Source of the DNA: Adiantum capillus-veneris
Lineage: Eukaryota; Streptophyta; Polypodiopsida; Polypodiales; Pteridaceae
DNA: 64,000 bases
Assembly: GCA_014529385.2 (NCBI GenBank)
Contig: CM043950.1
Span: forward strand, 149,916,945 to 149,980,944
Reading direction: 5' to 3'
The position numbers and the translations under genes are program-made. Of this stretch, positions 1-11,956 are shown in pieces; positions within the stretch are counted from its first letter, which is position 1; the number at the start of each line of letters is the position of its first letter. The notes under the pieces were generated by a model that was not told the origin of the DNA, searched no databases, and worked only from the letters and a program-made list of their open reading frames with translations.

Positions 1-1403
1 ACCTTGAACAAGTCATCAACAGGGAAAATTTAACTGATAACATCTCTCCAATGAGTGTAATTATGTATACACTATGGTGTTATTTTGGTAATTTTCATCA
101 TTTTTTCTGGATATGAGACTTTTAAATAGAGAAATCCACCAAAAAACAATAAATCATTGTTGTTCAGTGGATTATTTTCCTAATTATTGATTTTTCACTT
201 TGCTTTTTTAGCATATTTTATTATTTTTTTTGTTTTTTTAATAACAAGTCAAAATTAATAATAAAATAGCAAATGAGCTCAAGTGGAGAAATGAAGATAC
301 ACTGATCAGAAGGACAAGGCGAACATGCACAACAAATTTCAATAAATCGATAGATGGAACGGAAAGCTTAAATTAGGCTGCCAAGGCCTACTTTCGCAAA
401 TTCTTGTAGAATGAACTAACGGAATCCGATTGAAGGAATTTTTTGAGTCTAGCATAGATTTCACGGCCTAGTAGGACTAACAGGGGACGTTGGGGAAAAA
501 TAGTTTTGGAAGTCCGAGTATAGATATCCAAGGTAGCCAAAATCACCTTTTCTCTACTACTAGTCACTCTTGGAGGAGAGAGCTCTCGGCCTTCTTCGCG
601 CGCAATTTTCAGAGTCCACAGTCGTCCGTTTATAGCACTGTCTCACACGAGACATGAGAGGTAAGTTCTAAGCTTATCAATGAACAATTATGTATGGTCG
701 GGTAGCAAGTATAGGCTCAAGAAAAATTCCTAGAAACCCAGCAATGCACGAAGTCCTACGACGCAAAAACTCACCATAGCGGCCTGTCAGCTCAAGAATT
801 GGACGAGACTTGAACTGTAGCATGCCCCTATATAATAGAACACTTCTATATCATCAAATGACCATTGGCAGGGGTTGGGGGGGTCCCAAGTAGATAATCT
901 AGGTTTTTGAATTATGCCAAAATTGGATTCTAACTCCATAGGCAGCTCATAGACTGGGTCTATACACAATGTACTTGGAGGGTTTCATGAAAAAAGTCAA
1001 GGCAAGCTCTTACAACAAAAAACAGCTCGAAGGCTACAAAGCTTCAAATTTGACATATGAAGTCAAATTGACTCCAAATGGGCCAAGAGATAGTGGCTGA
1101 GGCACTGAAGCTGCCAACTGAAGGGTATGACGATGCAGGCAAAGACAGAAAAACAGCAAGTAGCTTTACCAAAGATACTGCTGCTGCCACATTTTTCAAT
1201 CTCATCCAAAGGCAAGTGTAAGAGCCAGCTTGCCTCTACCATCAACACTTCTACTTCTTATCGAAGAGACTGCCACGATACAAAAACTCCAAACCAGTGG
1301 TTGTGACAACCTTCACTCAAGTATTCAAGTCGGCAACTAGGTAGGCAATTGATCATGCATAATATGTGCTTATGACATAAAGAAACAAGGAAAAATCACA
1401 TTT
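1..1403. other. AT-rich stretch without recognisable gene
   Basis: No convincing coding region, RNA gene or terminal repeat is visible here. The stretch has many A and T runs (for example around 180-260). The short minus-strand frames near 787-1248 have no family motif and no neighbour that supports them. It is probably old mobile-element or intergenic DNA. Confidence 0.5.
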
Positions 1404-1715
1404 ATGGGTGCTCTAGAAGTGCTAACTAGAATAGCATATCATGCTATGGAATGGCCGATATTTTTTGCTAGCCCCAAATCAAACACCTGGATTGTGTCTT
1501 CTCAACCTTCTCCAATAACCACACGTTCACGAAGAGAGTGTAAGTCAGATGAAGAATCTGCAGAAAGCTCCTATGAGGCTCATAGTAGTGAAAGCTCGTA
1601 CTATGAGGAAAGAAGATCAAGAATTGAAGAAATGAAAAATAAAGCAGTAGCAGCACACCAAGAGGAACCTCAGCAAAAGAAGGTGAGATTTGAAAGAGAA
1701 AATGTAGACATATGA
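1404..1715 (+). pseudogene. Unidentified coding fragment, Ser/Glu-rich
   Basis: An open frame of 103 codons starting at ATG. A hydrophobic N-terminal third is followed by a Ser/Glu-rich charged stretch (SEESSYYEERR type) and a Lys/Arg/Glu-rich end. I do not recognise the family. It lies in the same orientation as the coiled-coil fragments downstream and may be the first piece of the same broken gene. A retroelement gag-like or captured host fragment are both possible. Confidence 0.3.
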
Positions 1716-2279
1716 AAGGATCTGCCAAGCTGCAAGTGAGGACCTGAAAGATGGAGTCCAGAGATATAAGGGGACCAAGAACCAAGAACCAAGAACCCTG
1801 CAAGGAAAGGGACACAGGATCCCAAGGATTTTCTTGAGTGCATGTATGTGGAAGCTGAAGCTCTAAAGCTAAAGGAAGTAGAAGAAGCTGAAAAAAAAAA
1901 GCAAAGGAAGAATCAGTCGAGCAACAAAGACAAGCAGAGGCTACTGAACAAAGTGAGTCATATCATGACCAGGGGGAGATGTCTCTGAAACCCACTTCAC
2001 CCACTACGGAGCAAGAAGACCATCCAATGCCAAGTCCAAATCCTTCACCAATGCTAAACCCAAGAGAGGCGAGGAAGCAAAGGTAAAAGAGAAACAACAT
2101 GAAGACTCCAGTTTTGAATAGCCAAAGGGAACAAAAGCACTGAAGCTGGCTCTTCTACAACAACACAACAAGAATCAGCACGAGGCATCCACAAAGCCTC
2201 GAGAAGCAAAAGCCACACCACAACCGAAGAGCCACAAACTGAAATGACTGAAACCTCTAAACAACCTCAGGGAGAGCTT

Positions 2280-3180
2280 GAAGATTGGGAAACAATGATG
2301 ACGAAGTCATCATGCAAGTCAATGAATATGCCAAAAAAATGCAGCTGATGATGGATAAGATGCAAACAACAACACTTAGCCATAGTGCTAAGGCTAAGGA
2401 ACGTGAACTCGTCATTGATGCTCTACAAGGATAACTGGATGACCGAATGAATATTATTGCAAATATACAAAGACAGATCAAAGAGCTGAAAGATGAAGCA
2501 AAAACAACACCAACTTGCAAAAGAAAAACAAGAAAAAGAGATGGAAGAGTTGGGAGAGCTTCTAACTAAATTGTCCGATGTATGCAAAAGCAAAGATCAA
2601 CAGCTGACAGGCATAGTAACCAATGAACTTCTCACCACTACTCTATCAGTACAAAAGATCCAAGTGGAGGTCGATGTAGCTAATGATTCTTTATAGTACT
2701 CCGAGCAACGAATCAATGATCAAGCAACATTTTTGAGACAGATAAGAGAAAACCCTGATGTCGCCTCAATCAAGGAAACAGGTGAGGTCTACAAGACTTT
2801 AGAACAAGAGGAACAAAGACCTTGAGTTAGAGTTGAAGCTGGAACACTCGCAACGACAAGACCTTGCATTGATGCAGGTCCAAAGAGAAGAACAACTGCT
2901 CAAAGAGATAGCACAATTAAAGAGAGTCAATCAACTACTGAGAGAGGGACAACCAAAAACTCAGGATGAAGCAAGACCCTCTGAACAACCAGCTGTTGAC
3001 ATACCCTCAGTCTCATTTGTTAAGATGGAAATGGAGCTGTCAGAAGGGCTAGCAGGAGAGGCGGACTTTCAAGTACCACTCATTGAAGCTGAGCAAGTGC
3101 CAATGGTCCAGCTTTCTAAAGCTGAGGAAGATGCACTAAAAGAGAACATTGTCCAAGAAACAGATGTGAATGGAAAGTAG
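2280..3180 (+). pseudogene. Unidentified coiled-coil coding fragment
   Basis: Two open frames (2493-2696 and 2833-3180), and the reading between them, give a Glu/Lys/Gln-rich sequence with heptad-like spacing, for example KQKEKEMEELGELLTKL and LLKEIAQLKRVNQLLREG. This is typical of a long coiled coil. Stops and frame changes interrupt it, so it is a pseudogene or a set of decayed exons. No catalytic motif is visible. It could be a decayed mobile-element accessory protein or a captured host gene; I cannot decide. Confidence 0.35.
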
Positions 3181-3330
3181 CAATGGATTGGGAGTTGAGA
3201 GTTCTCCACCCAATCAATGTAACTCAATCAACCCAACCAAATCAATGCTCAGTCGCATCAATCAAAAATCAATGTCATACCCATTGATCAAAGTGGAACT
3301 ACTATAGGTAAAGAAAGACTATACAAGGAT

Positions 3331-3790
3331 ATGCAAGCAGAAGGCTCAGAGGATATCCACCACAAGTGGAGAAAGAACTGGCTGAACAATAATTCTAGAT
3401 ATCTAAATTTGTTCACAAGAGCACTTGCAGCCCTACAAAAAGACTCAACATTCTGTCATGTACCAAGGGTAAGGACATGGCAGGCATATGAAGCACTGAA
3501 AAAGAAGAGGCGACATGGTTGAATTACCCACGACTACGAGCTCTAGAGAAGGGGACCAGTAAACAAAAGAATACATGGTGAAAACCCTGACGGGCACCAT
3601 GACCTTCTTCAAGAGCCTCCCTGACCTCTCATGTGCAATTGATGTATAAGATTTGCAGAATGCTGTTCACTGCATTCAAGCTTTTCAGGAGCCTGAGCAA
3701 GCCAGAGCACCATGTATATCTTTTCTCAAAGGCAATAAAGGTCTCTGTTATGACTTAATTGGATAGCCTTCAGAAGAAGTCCTTTACGAC
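3331..3790 (+). pseudogene. Unidentified short coding fragments
   Basis: A 63-codon frame (3331-3522) with a basic Trp-containing sequence (HHKWRKNWLNNNSRYLNLF), followed after a gap by a second readable stretch around 3600-3790 (FFKSLPDLSCAID and later CYDLIG). Stops interrupt both. They may continue the coiled-coil pseudogene upstream. The segment ends where the minus-strand copia fragment begins. Function unknown. Confidence 0.25.
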
Positions 3791-3792
3791 TT

Positions 3793-5150
3793 CTACGCAA
3801 GATGCATGTTTTTGCCCTCTAGCATTGTATCAAACACATCATAGAACAATGCATCGATCTCAGGCTCAATTGATGTCACCTCAACTGATGACTGACCAAG
3901 TTGTGCATCCCCAGAGATACCACTATCTGTGTGAACATCACCACAAGACAAACGTGTAACTTGCTCTCCATGCAACACATCCGTAAAAGCAACCCGCCTT
4001 GTCTCTCGCTCCAAAAATGGTTGCAAATACACAAAGACTACACTGCCTCGTGTGTCATAAATATACAAAGGGTATACCAACCCACTGCTAGAAACTTTGG
4101 CTATCAACAGTGATCCCCTATGCATCTAAAATGACCACTCTCCAAGCAGTACACAATGTCCCACTGCCCTGCAACTAACGTATTGAAATGAGACTCTGGC
4201 TGAATCCTAGTACATAAAGTATATCTCGTAGCATAAATACTGCACCGCTAGGTTAATACATACATACATCTCCAGAACCCTATATGTCATATGCTGAACC
4301 ATCAGCAAATTGCACACAACCAAGTCTCCCACTAGAGAAAGATCAAAAGAGATCACGACGTGGCATCACATGAAAAACTACATGCTCGTCTAGTAGAAAA
4401 CGCGTAGACAATGTGCTATCCCAAGACACAAAGTATTCTGAAGGCAAGCTAGATTCAAAAGTGACATGCTCGTCACATGCATACTCTCTAGCATTTGTCC
4501 TCATAGTAGCACCATGCATCTACCTCTTTTGATACCTCATATGCCGGAAGCAACGATGCCTAATGTGCCCATCATGGCCACATCGCCAACATGTCAGTCA
4601 CGATTGTGAGTGAGAACCACCTCTAACGTGAAGCATTCTCCATACCATGCCTCGTCTCTTGCTCCAAACATGACTGCAAAGACACAGAGACTACACGGCT
4701 TTGTGTGTCAGAAATGTGTAAAGGGTGTATGCCAGACCCTAGCACCTCTGACTATCTCCATGATCCCCTATGCATATGAAATGATTTCTCTCCAAGCAGT
4801 ACACAATGTCCACTACTCTGCAACAACTGATGCACTACAATGAGACTCTGGCTGAGTCTTGGTACATAAGGTACATCTCGTAAGCGTAAGCAATACACCG
4901 CTAGCTAAAGACATGCATACATCTCCAACACCCTCTATGTCATATGATGAACCATCAACAAACTACACACAACCAAGTCTTCCACTATAGAAACAACAAA
5001 ATAGATCACGATGTGGCATCACGTGAAAAACTACATGCTCGTCTAGTAGAAAAAGTGTAGACAATGTGCTATCCCAAGACACAAAGTAGTTTGAAGGCAA
5101 GGTAGACTCAAAAGTGACATGCCCGTCGTCACATGCATACTCTCTATATA
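3793..5150 (-). pseudogene. Ty1/copia gag-protease-GAG_pre-integrase fragment
   Basis: Read on the minus strand, this gives the end of a copia Gag and the start of Pol. A CCHC zinc knuckle CWRCGHDGHIRHRC (CX2CX4HX4C) lies at 4591-4550. The protease region reads LLDEHVVFHVMPHRDLF and then a GRLGCVQFVDGSSYDI-type stretch. The pre-integrase region contains GSLLIAKVSSSGLVYPLYI. In copia elements the protease block is usually LDSGAS(F/Y)HVTPHRDLF, so the family match is good. The catalytic DSG/DTG is replaced by DEH in both copies. Stops and frame changes are frequent, and no reverse transcriptase or LTR is seen. It is a truncated, inactive fragment. Confidence 0.7.
3950..5145. repeat. Direct duplication inside the copia fragment
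   Basis: About 545 bp at 3950-4495 match about 520 bp at 4625-5145 with moderate divergence (shared landmarks include CTCCAAGCAGTACACAATGT and CTACATGCTCGTCTAGTAGA). Each copy covers the protease and pre-integrase coding of the copia fragment. The zinc knuckle lies between them. The divergence says the duplication is old. The shared DEH variant says it followed loss of the protease motif or was fixed in the source. Confidence 0.75.
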
Positions 5151-5154
5151 GTCC

Positions 5155-6120
5155 TTCTCCCCAACACTCTAAAAGTGAAGAGAGGAGACAAAGGAAGAAA
5201 AAGACAAGAAAGAGTTCACCCTCTTCTCCTTCTTCTTCACCTTTCTCCTCTTCCAACAAAAGAACGGTTATTCTCCTAGAGAATACAATAGGAGAGGACA
5301 TCGCAAATACTATCTTGCCTAGAAAAGGTCCCACAAGTTTAAGAAGTTCAAAGAGGGAGTAAAGAGTATCTCTTTTCTCATCTATGATGGCACCTTTGGT
5401 GCTACTCACAGAGTACTGGCTTTCATCAAGCAATTTGATGCGGCCTTTGGAGATAAGGGTTTCACTGGATCCTCCAAGCACGTCATATAGCTATGCACTT
5501 TTAGAAATATGCTAGGCAATGGTTGGATAGCCTTCGTGGCTATGACAAATATCCAAAGACATGGAAAACTCTAAGAGTTTCCATCATGAAGAAATTCCTT
5601 GCAAGAGATACCAAAGATAAAGTGCTTACCGAATGGCGGAGTTTGAAGTTATTTTCCAATGAGTCTATCCACAAATATGTAGACAAGTTTTGGGACTTAC
5701 ATCTCAAATCTACAGTCTTTTAAAAGATAGACTTTGCTGAGCAAAAGCAACAATCTTGAAGAAATGGCCAAGTAAGTCAACTCCCAATGGCCTGGTTCTA
5801 TCACCGAAGTCATCCCACCACACTATGGTTGCATCTTGTATCAACAAGGGCTGCTAAAAGGAATTCCAATCCATGGAAGAAAACAAAGATCAAAATGATG
5901 CAAAGGGGAAGAAAAATGCTCAAAGTTCTTCCCAAGGAAATTCAAAAAACAACAACAACAAGACCAAGAGAGAAATGAGTTTACAAAGGAAAAAAAAAAA
6001 CTCTCTCCTGAAGAGCTAGAGGATTTTTGGGAAGAACACAAATGCTTTTAAGTGTGGGGAGCAAGGACATGGCTATCATGCACAAAACAAAATTCCCACA
6101 ATGAGACTCCTAAAGCTTGC
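5155..6120 (+). pseudogene. Chromovirus copy A: broken gag
   Basis: Degenerate Gag of a Ty3/gypsy chromovirus, recognised by comparison with copies C and D in this window. A Lys/Ser-rich stretch (KKKTRKSSPSSPSSS) at about 5180-5260 is followed by the Gag core (YDGTFGAT...VLAFIKQFD; KYVDKFWDLHLKS) to 5720. A zinc knuckle, KCGEQGHGYHA, lies near 6041-6095 but is shifted by an extra base. Stops and indels are numerous. The 5' LTR, primer site and Gag start are missing, because similarity begins abruptly near 5155 at the copia fragment. Confidence 0.7.
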
Positions 6121-6149
6121 ACAATTGAAGCTCCAAAAGAGGATGCTAA

Positions 6150-6540
6150 TTGCAAAGGATCATCCATTTCATATGCTTGGGGAAGGTGAGGGAGCATGAT
6201 GCGTTCATCCTATTTTCCTGCCTCTACTCACAACTTCATATCAACAGAGTTGGCCAAAAAGCTAGGCATACAAGCTTTCAAGATGCAGATACTATAATTG
6301 TCGATGGGGATTTCAAGGGGACAGCAAGCCTCGTCACTCCTTCTTTGATTGGGAAGTTGAGGCTTCATGTCCAAATCTACGTCGACAAAGAAGAGAATTT
6401 TCATCTCTCCTCTCCACCATTAGGATGTTATCTTAGGGCCACCATGGTTCAATCACATGGCTGCCAACATGAAGTTCCCTGAAAGGAGAATCTACTTCAC
6501 CTACAGGGAAAAGAGCACGTATAGAGATGCTAATGAGCCC
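6150..6540 (+). pseudogene. Chromovirus copy A: broken protease
   Basis: Matches the retropepsin (RVP_2-like) region of copies C and D: the nucleotides for the active-site region (around 6200-6240) and for the PLIGKLRLHVQ stretch (about 6340-6380) are visible. Several indels scramble the frame, so no intact DSG motif remains. Inactive. Confidence 0.6.
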
Positions 6541-6789
6541 AGTCGTACTATAAACACTTGTAAAATCACCTGATTTTGATAAGTCAATGAAAATCTCAAT
6601 TTCCTTGTACATTATTTTTGTCAAAGAGTCTCTAAATGATGCTAATGCTTTAACAAAATAAAGTGGTAGGAATCAATAAGAATTAGAATTTTCTATTCTT
6701 CTAAATAAATTCCATATGTATTTATCGATGACATCCTATGGAGTTACCTCCAAAACGACGGAGGATGACCATAAGATAGAGCTTCTACC

Positions 6790-7790
6790 TTGGAGCTCAC
6801 CGCCTAATAAACCTCCTTATAAAGTTTCTCAAGCTTAACAAGAGGAGTTATGAGGCAAGTACATGAGCTCGTAGACAAGGGGATGGTGAGCTCTAGCTCC
6901 TCTCTCTTTTGTTCACCAATCCTTTTAGTGAGAAGGAAAGATGGCCCATACCGCATGTGTGTGGACTATCGAGCACTGAATCATATCATTATCAAAAAAC
7001 AAACAATCATGTACGGGGGGTACATTAGGAAGAGAATGGGGTCTAGGAGAGCCTCTTTATTTGACAGTTTAAGGAAGTCAAACCTTTAGTATTAAGAAAT
7101 TAATAAAAGGAAAGCTTTTGAATTCAAATAGGAAACAGCTAGTTTATTTAAATTCAAATTTTCCTCCCAAAATGGAATTTAAAACCTAGGGGGTAAAACC
7201 ATTTCATGTAGCAAAGAGCTTGACGCGTATATTGCGGATATATGATCTCTTTGCTCAAATCAAAGGTCATATGTGGGTGTTAGAAAAGGTCAAAATTCAT
7301 TAAAATTGTTCACTTCTTTTTGGGGGAAAAAGTGCAACCTTTGACCACTTTTACACATTCTTGCACACATGGAGTACATCTATTCGTCAAAATGTTATTC
7401 ACCTCCATAAGCTCATGGAAAATAAAGAGGCCCTCGTAGACCTCATCCTCTTCCTAATGAGAAGATCTGTTTCATAAGCTACAAGGTTTGAACTACTTCA
7501 GTAGTACTGACCTTAAAGTGGCTATCATCAAATAAGGATAGTGAATGAAGATATTGTAAAGACTGTGTTCCATACAACGTTTGGTATTTTTGAATATTTT
7601 GTCATGCCTTTTGGTTTGACAAATGCTCCAGCCACGTTCAACCGCCTAATGGAGAAAATTTTAGACCCTATCGCAAGCTCATTGGAGTGTTCTCTCGACG
7701 ACATTATCATCTACCTCCAATATTTGAGGAGCATAAGCAACATCTCCAGGTAGTTTTTCAAGCTATGAGGGAGAAATAAACTTTTCATTA
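6790..7790 (+). pseudogene. Chromovirus copy A: broken reverse transcriptase
   Basis: The N-terminal fingers/palm are readable at 6850-7000 (KGMVSSSSSLFCSPILLVRRKDGPYRMCVDYRAL in two parts). The palm resumes at 7541-7750 with [19 protein letters not shown] and an SLDDIIIYL block, the equivalent of the catalytic YVDD box. Between them lies about 440 bp of foreign sequence. The first catalytic Asp region (DLKSGYHQ) is damaged. Inactive. Confidence 0.75.
7006..7449. other. Foreign 440-bp insertion in reverse transcriptase A
   Basis: Comparison with copies C and D shows that homology stops after the YRALN block near 7005 and resumes near 7450. The insert has no coding match. Near its left end it carries the dyad TGTACGGGGGGTACA. 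I see no clear target duplication or terminal inverted repeat, so its class is unknown: solo LTR remnant, short DNA element or filler DNA. Confidence 0.55.
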
Positions 7791-8460
7791 CCCAAAAAGA
7801 GTGAATGTTTTCTCTAAGAGATTCAATTTTAGGTCATATTATCTCTCAAGATGGTATCTGTATGGATCCAACCAAGCTTTAGATAATAAAAGGATGGCCT
7901 AACCGAAAGGAATCTACATGAGCTACAAAGCTTAATTGGTATGTGTGCATACTATAGACACTTCATAGCTAAATTCTTCCAAATAGCAGGCTAGTACATG
8001 ACTTGACCAAGAAAATATTAATTACATATGGACTACTAAAGAGAAAAGTGATTTTGAAAATCTTGAAGGAAATCTTACCTCTCAACCTATGCTTACACTA
8101 TTGGATCTCTAAAAACCATTTGAGTTCCAATGTGATGCTTGTGCAGATTGCCTTGGAGCATTTTCCTTCAAGAAGGACATGCCATAGCTTATGAGAGTCA
8201 AAGAATCAATTCCGACGAGCGATTATTGGGAATCTATGAGAAGGAGATACTAATTGTTCTACATGCCCTCGACACATGGAACCACTATCTTTTGGGGACT
8301 CCATTTATCCTACATACGGATCACCAAAGTCTTGAGTACTCTTATGACGCAACCCAAGATCTTTGACAAAAAAAATGAAGTGGCAAAATTTTCTTTTGCA
8401 AATTCAATTCTCATATTGCTCACATTGCTGGCAAGCACAAACAAGTAGTTGATGTACTAT
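7791..8460 (+). pseudogene. Chromovirus copy A: RT thumb and RNase H remains
   Basis: Readable pieces include GHIISQDGI (RT thumb, near 7835) and, for RNase H, AYESQRIN...LLGIYEKEILIVLHALDTW and LLGTPFILHTDHQSLEY at 8180-8340. The DH of TDHQ is a normal RNase H active-site feature. Frames change several times. The order after the RT is that expected for Ty3/gypsy Pol. Confidence 0.7.
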
Positions 8461-8639
8461 TCACGATGGCTAAGAGCCAATGCGTTGTCCATAGTAACTC
8501 ACAATGATCTATCTTCTATGATAGATAAGTAGGCTATTGACCTTGACTTTAAAGATGTAATTTTAGCCCTTGCCTTAGGGAAGAAAGAAGAATCATTCAC
8601 CTTGCAGGATGGTTATCTCCTCTATTGCAATAGGCTATT

Positions 8640-9320
8640 TGTTACTCATTCTCTTTGTGAGAAAGTGATGTATGAATCCCATGCTCCTCCCTATGTGGGG
8701 CATTGAGGGGTTCAACCTACCCTTCGTCGAGTAGAGATGTATTTCTATTAGTGTACCATGAAAATGGACATACAAGACTATGTGTCAAAATGTGTGGGAA
8801 GCAACCTCAATTGCTCCACCCTTTTCCAATTCCTAATTCACCATGGGAGAGCATATCCATGGATTTTATCTTTGGATTGCCTAAGTCCATCCATGAAAAT
8901 ACGGGAATCTCGAAAATAGTAGATAGGTTTACTAAACAAGCACATTTTATACTTGTGAAAAAGACTATTAAGGCACACCAAATGGAAACCCTCTACATAT
9001 CCCAAACTTTTAAACACCATGGCTTGCCAGTCTCGGATAGAGATCCTTGAATTACCATTAATTTTTGGAAGGGTCTCTTTGAGAATCCAGGTACTAGGCT
9101 TAATTACTCTTCAGCCAATCACCCACAACGGATGGCCAAAGTGAAATAACCAACCTTATGATTCTAGATTTACTTAAGACCTATGTTACTAAATTAGATC
9201 AACTTAAGTACCTACCTCTTGTAGAGTATGCATAGAGTAACACTATCCATACTACTACGAGGAAGGCACATTTTGAAATCATTGAAGGAAGACCTAAAAG
9301 TCCCTTGATACTTAAGGTAT
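8640..9320 (+). pseudogene. Chromovirus copy A: integrase remains
   Basis: The HHCC region starts near 8665 (YESHAPPYVGH). The catalytic core follows at 8703-9150 with SMDFIFGLPKSIH (first Asp), SDRDP (second Asp) and, in another frame, the region equivalent to DGQSEI (Glu). Stops and small deletions break it. Inactive. Confidence 0.75.
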
Positions 9321-9329
9321 AGGGGAAGA

Positions 9330-9900
9330 TCTTTGATGCCAATGAGTATAGCCGAGACCTGCAAGAATATTTCCAAAAGATTAAAGAGGCTTTATCCATC
9401 TTGCAACAAAGGCAAAATACTACTGCTAAAACAAGCACACAAAAGGGTCTTATCTTTCAAGGAAAATGATTGGGTCCTACTCAAATTTCCCAAGGCTCGA
9501 TTGAGGCAGACTACGGGGAAAAAATTTCCTATAGGCCACAAAAGTATTATGCTAAACTAGCAAAGAGATACAATGGTCCTTTTCAAATTTTAAAACCAAT
9601 CAATGAGATGGCCTATCAACTCAAGCTGCCCAACCATTAGCTCATTCACAATGCTTTTCATGTGAGCCTACTTAAGCCTTACAAAGGAGAGCCATCACAA
9701 GAACCAATTGTTGAGGACCCGCCTAAGATCAATGATCAAGAAGAGGTGCTTCAGTCGGAATGGACTCTTTGACATGAAGACAAGTACTAAAACATGGTAA
9801 GATTATTCGATGGTATCTTATTAAGTTAAAAAATTATCCGTTTGAAGATGCTAGATGGATTTAAGAACACATCTTAAGGATATTATGAACCTTGTCAATG
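9330..9900 (+). pseudogene. Chromovirus copy A: integrase C-terminus and chromodomain
   Basis: VLLKFPKARLRQ (C-terminal DNA-binding region) lies at 9474-9520. The codons for a short chromodomain like that in copy C (YLIKFKNYPFEDARWM) lie near 9810-9870, disrupted by indels. A chromodomain at the integrase end is the hallmark of chromoviruses and is thought to guide insertion to marked chromatin. Confidence 0.65.
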
Positions 9901-10188
9901 CTTATAATGCTACAATAAAGTAAGTAAATGCAAATACCTTTTAAAAGAAAAATATTTTTGTCTTATAAGACTAGTTCTCTTTTTATTGTGAAAAAATTTA
10001 AGTAGTATTCATTCTTAGAATCATGTTTGTGATGACGACGTCTCTCAAACATTAAGTAGAATTTGTCACTCTACTTTGGGAGTATGATATGGACTCAAGA
10101 GTAGACATGCTTGCGGCAGCTAAGTCTCCCAAGCCCCAAATGGATTAGCCATCCATTTTGGAATGATGTCATAGGAAGAGAGACGTAA
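9901..10188 (+). other. Chromovirus copy A: 3' untranslated region with hairpin and purine tract
   Basis: Non-coding sequence between the pol end and the 3' LTR. It holds a short dyad (AGTAGAA, seven bases, CTCTACT) at 10055-10075 that recurs at the same place in copies C and D. A purine-rich run (AGGAAGAGAGA, 10173-10183) just before the LTR is the likely polypurine tract that primes plus-strand synthesis. Confidence 0.6.
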
Positions 10189-11735
10189 TGTCATAAAATA
10201 TAATATCTAACTAACCTAGATTCTTTTCTCAAATTAAACTGATCATTTAATATGGAAGAATACACAAGAGCAAGAGTTAGAATATAGATATGTGCTTTTA
10301 GATTTATCTCAGCACAGGACCAAAGGAAATGGGTCCAAATGGGAGATGGTATAAGCAGAGAGTAATGCTAGCTTCATTAAAGACCTACAAAGGATAATGT
10401 TGAAAGTCCTTAGACCTAGGAACTTAGGCAAGCTAGGGCTCAGACTGAGGTGGGAACCTGGCCCAAGATTGAGGCGCTTCTCGTGCTTGCCTGACTAAAG
10501 GTGCTTGAGGTGCTGGTCATGATTGATGATTATTGTGCTCTCATGTTTTATGCCTAAGGTGCTTAAGAGGTGAGGTGTTCCAAAGTCAACATGGATCCCT
10601 ACACAAGGGGGGGGTGAGGCCTACAAGTAGGGGAAAGAGAGACAACACACACACACACACACACACACACAACACACACACACACATCAAGGCAAGCCAA
10701 GTCCAAAGAGGCAACATGGACACATGTCAAGATCCTCCCCATGTTTCCCTCATAAGGTGCCTAAAGCCTATTGGTTAACCTCTAAAGGGGTCCAATGATG
10801 ATTTAGTTTATTTAATTAAATTTTCAAGCATTAGTAAAGTCCTCTCTCTCAAAGGGTGAGGAGGAGAATTGTCCTAATGGTACCCTTATTGCTTGTTATG
10901 CACAAAGCTTGTGATTGGCCAAGCTTGAGGAGGTCCAATCAATTGCAAGCTAGAGCTAGAAGAGGGGGTCGACCCAAGAAAGAAGGGGGGTAGCTGAGCC
11001 TTATACCCTCTCTCTCTCTCTCTCTCTCTCATTCTCATGTGTGTGTCTGCAAGAACTCCATCTCCTTCTCCAAGCTCAAGAATTTGTGAGCCTACATCAA
11101 CCAACTCTTGGCTATGGAATGCAAATCAAAACAGATCCATGATTCAATGCTATGCTAGCCATCTTCTTCATCTCCATTACTATGCTACTATGCTACGGTA
11201 AGCTCTATGAGTAATGGTATGAGAGGACACTACTTATTTCTTGTAAGTTACTTCTTCTTCCTCTTCCCTACCTTCATTCCCTGCTAGCTCTCTCCACCTT
11301 TAAAGTCACCTTTGAGGTCTTGGACTGAGGGAGGCGGGGACAAGTTAATGCTTTCATTTAGAAAATTTATAGGAATAATTGTGGTGCATGAAGCTCTCTA
11401 TCTTCATTGCACCATCAAGGTCTCAAGGAACACAAAAGCTTGTATTGTACCAAGTCTCTCTTTATGGGTGAATCTATAATACAAAATCCTATTGGAGGGG
11501 GGACCGGATCCACATAAATTTGATCCTCAACTATTGTCAAGTTCTTTAGTTATCTCTCTTGCAATGTATTGTTCATGCCAAGTTAATTAGGTATAATGGT
11601 TATGGTGCTACCTCTAATCAAGTTCTCTCTCTATTTTCTCAAAGTATTCTAATAAAAATGCTCTGTATAGTTCTTTAAATTCCTCTATTCTCAATGTTCA
11701 TAGTCCAATCCCATTACAAGTCCTATAGAGGTAAC
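10189..11735 (+). repeat. Chromovirus LTR (copy A side)
   Basis: Starts with TGTCATAA, like the LTRs at 56454 and 62951, and contains the same landmarks: CTGATCATTTAATATGG, the block around CCAACTCTTGGCT, the GAGGGGGGACCGG region and the TATTGTCAA end block. The end near 11735 (GGTAACA) is followed by TGGTACCAAAAT, which looks like a decayed initiator-Met primer site. It may therefore serve as 3' LTR of copy A and as the start of a further copy. The right boundary is approximate. Confidence 0.7.
10645..10686. repeat. (AC)n microsatellite
   Basis: An AC dinucleotide run with one interruption, inside the LTR. The equivalent LTR positions in copies C and D have shorter AC runs (56811-56827 and 63326-63335), so it expanded after insertion. 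Confidence 0.95.
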
Positions 11736-11784
11736 ATGCATATATGGTACCAAAATGGAAGATTAGGGCATGTGAAGTAAATGA

Positions 11785-11956
11785 GCTTGTGAGAAGGGAG
11801 GCCTACACCAACAACTCTTGGCTTTGTGATGCAAATCCAACCAAGAGACAAGCTCCAATGCATGCTCATCTCCTCTACCATGCTATTTACTAAGCTATTA
11901 TGAGTGATTATGTGAAGAGACATAGTTATTTCTCGTAATAATACTCCTTCTTCCCA
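11785..11956 (+). repeat. Partial chromovirus LTR, left piece
   Basis: About 170 bp matching the second half of the LTR (AGGCCTACACCAACAACTCTT, compare 57330 and 63870). Homology breaks after CTTCTTCCC at 11955 and resumes at 15029, because an inverted-repeat element is inserted. The first half of this LTR is missing. Confidence 0.8.
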
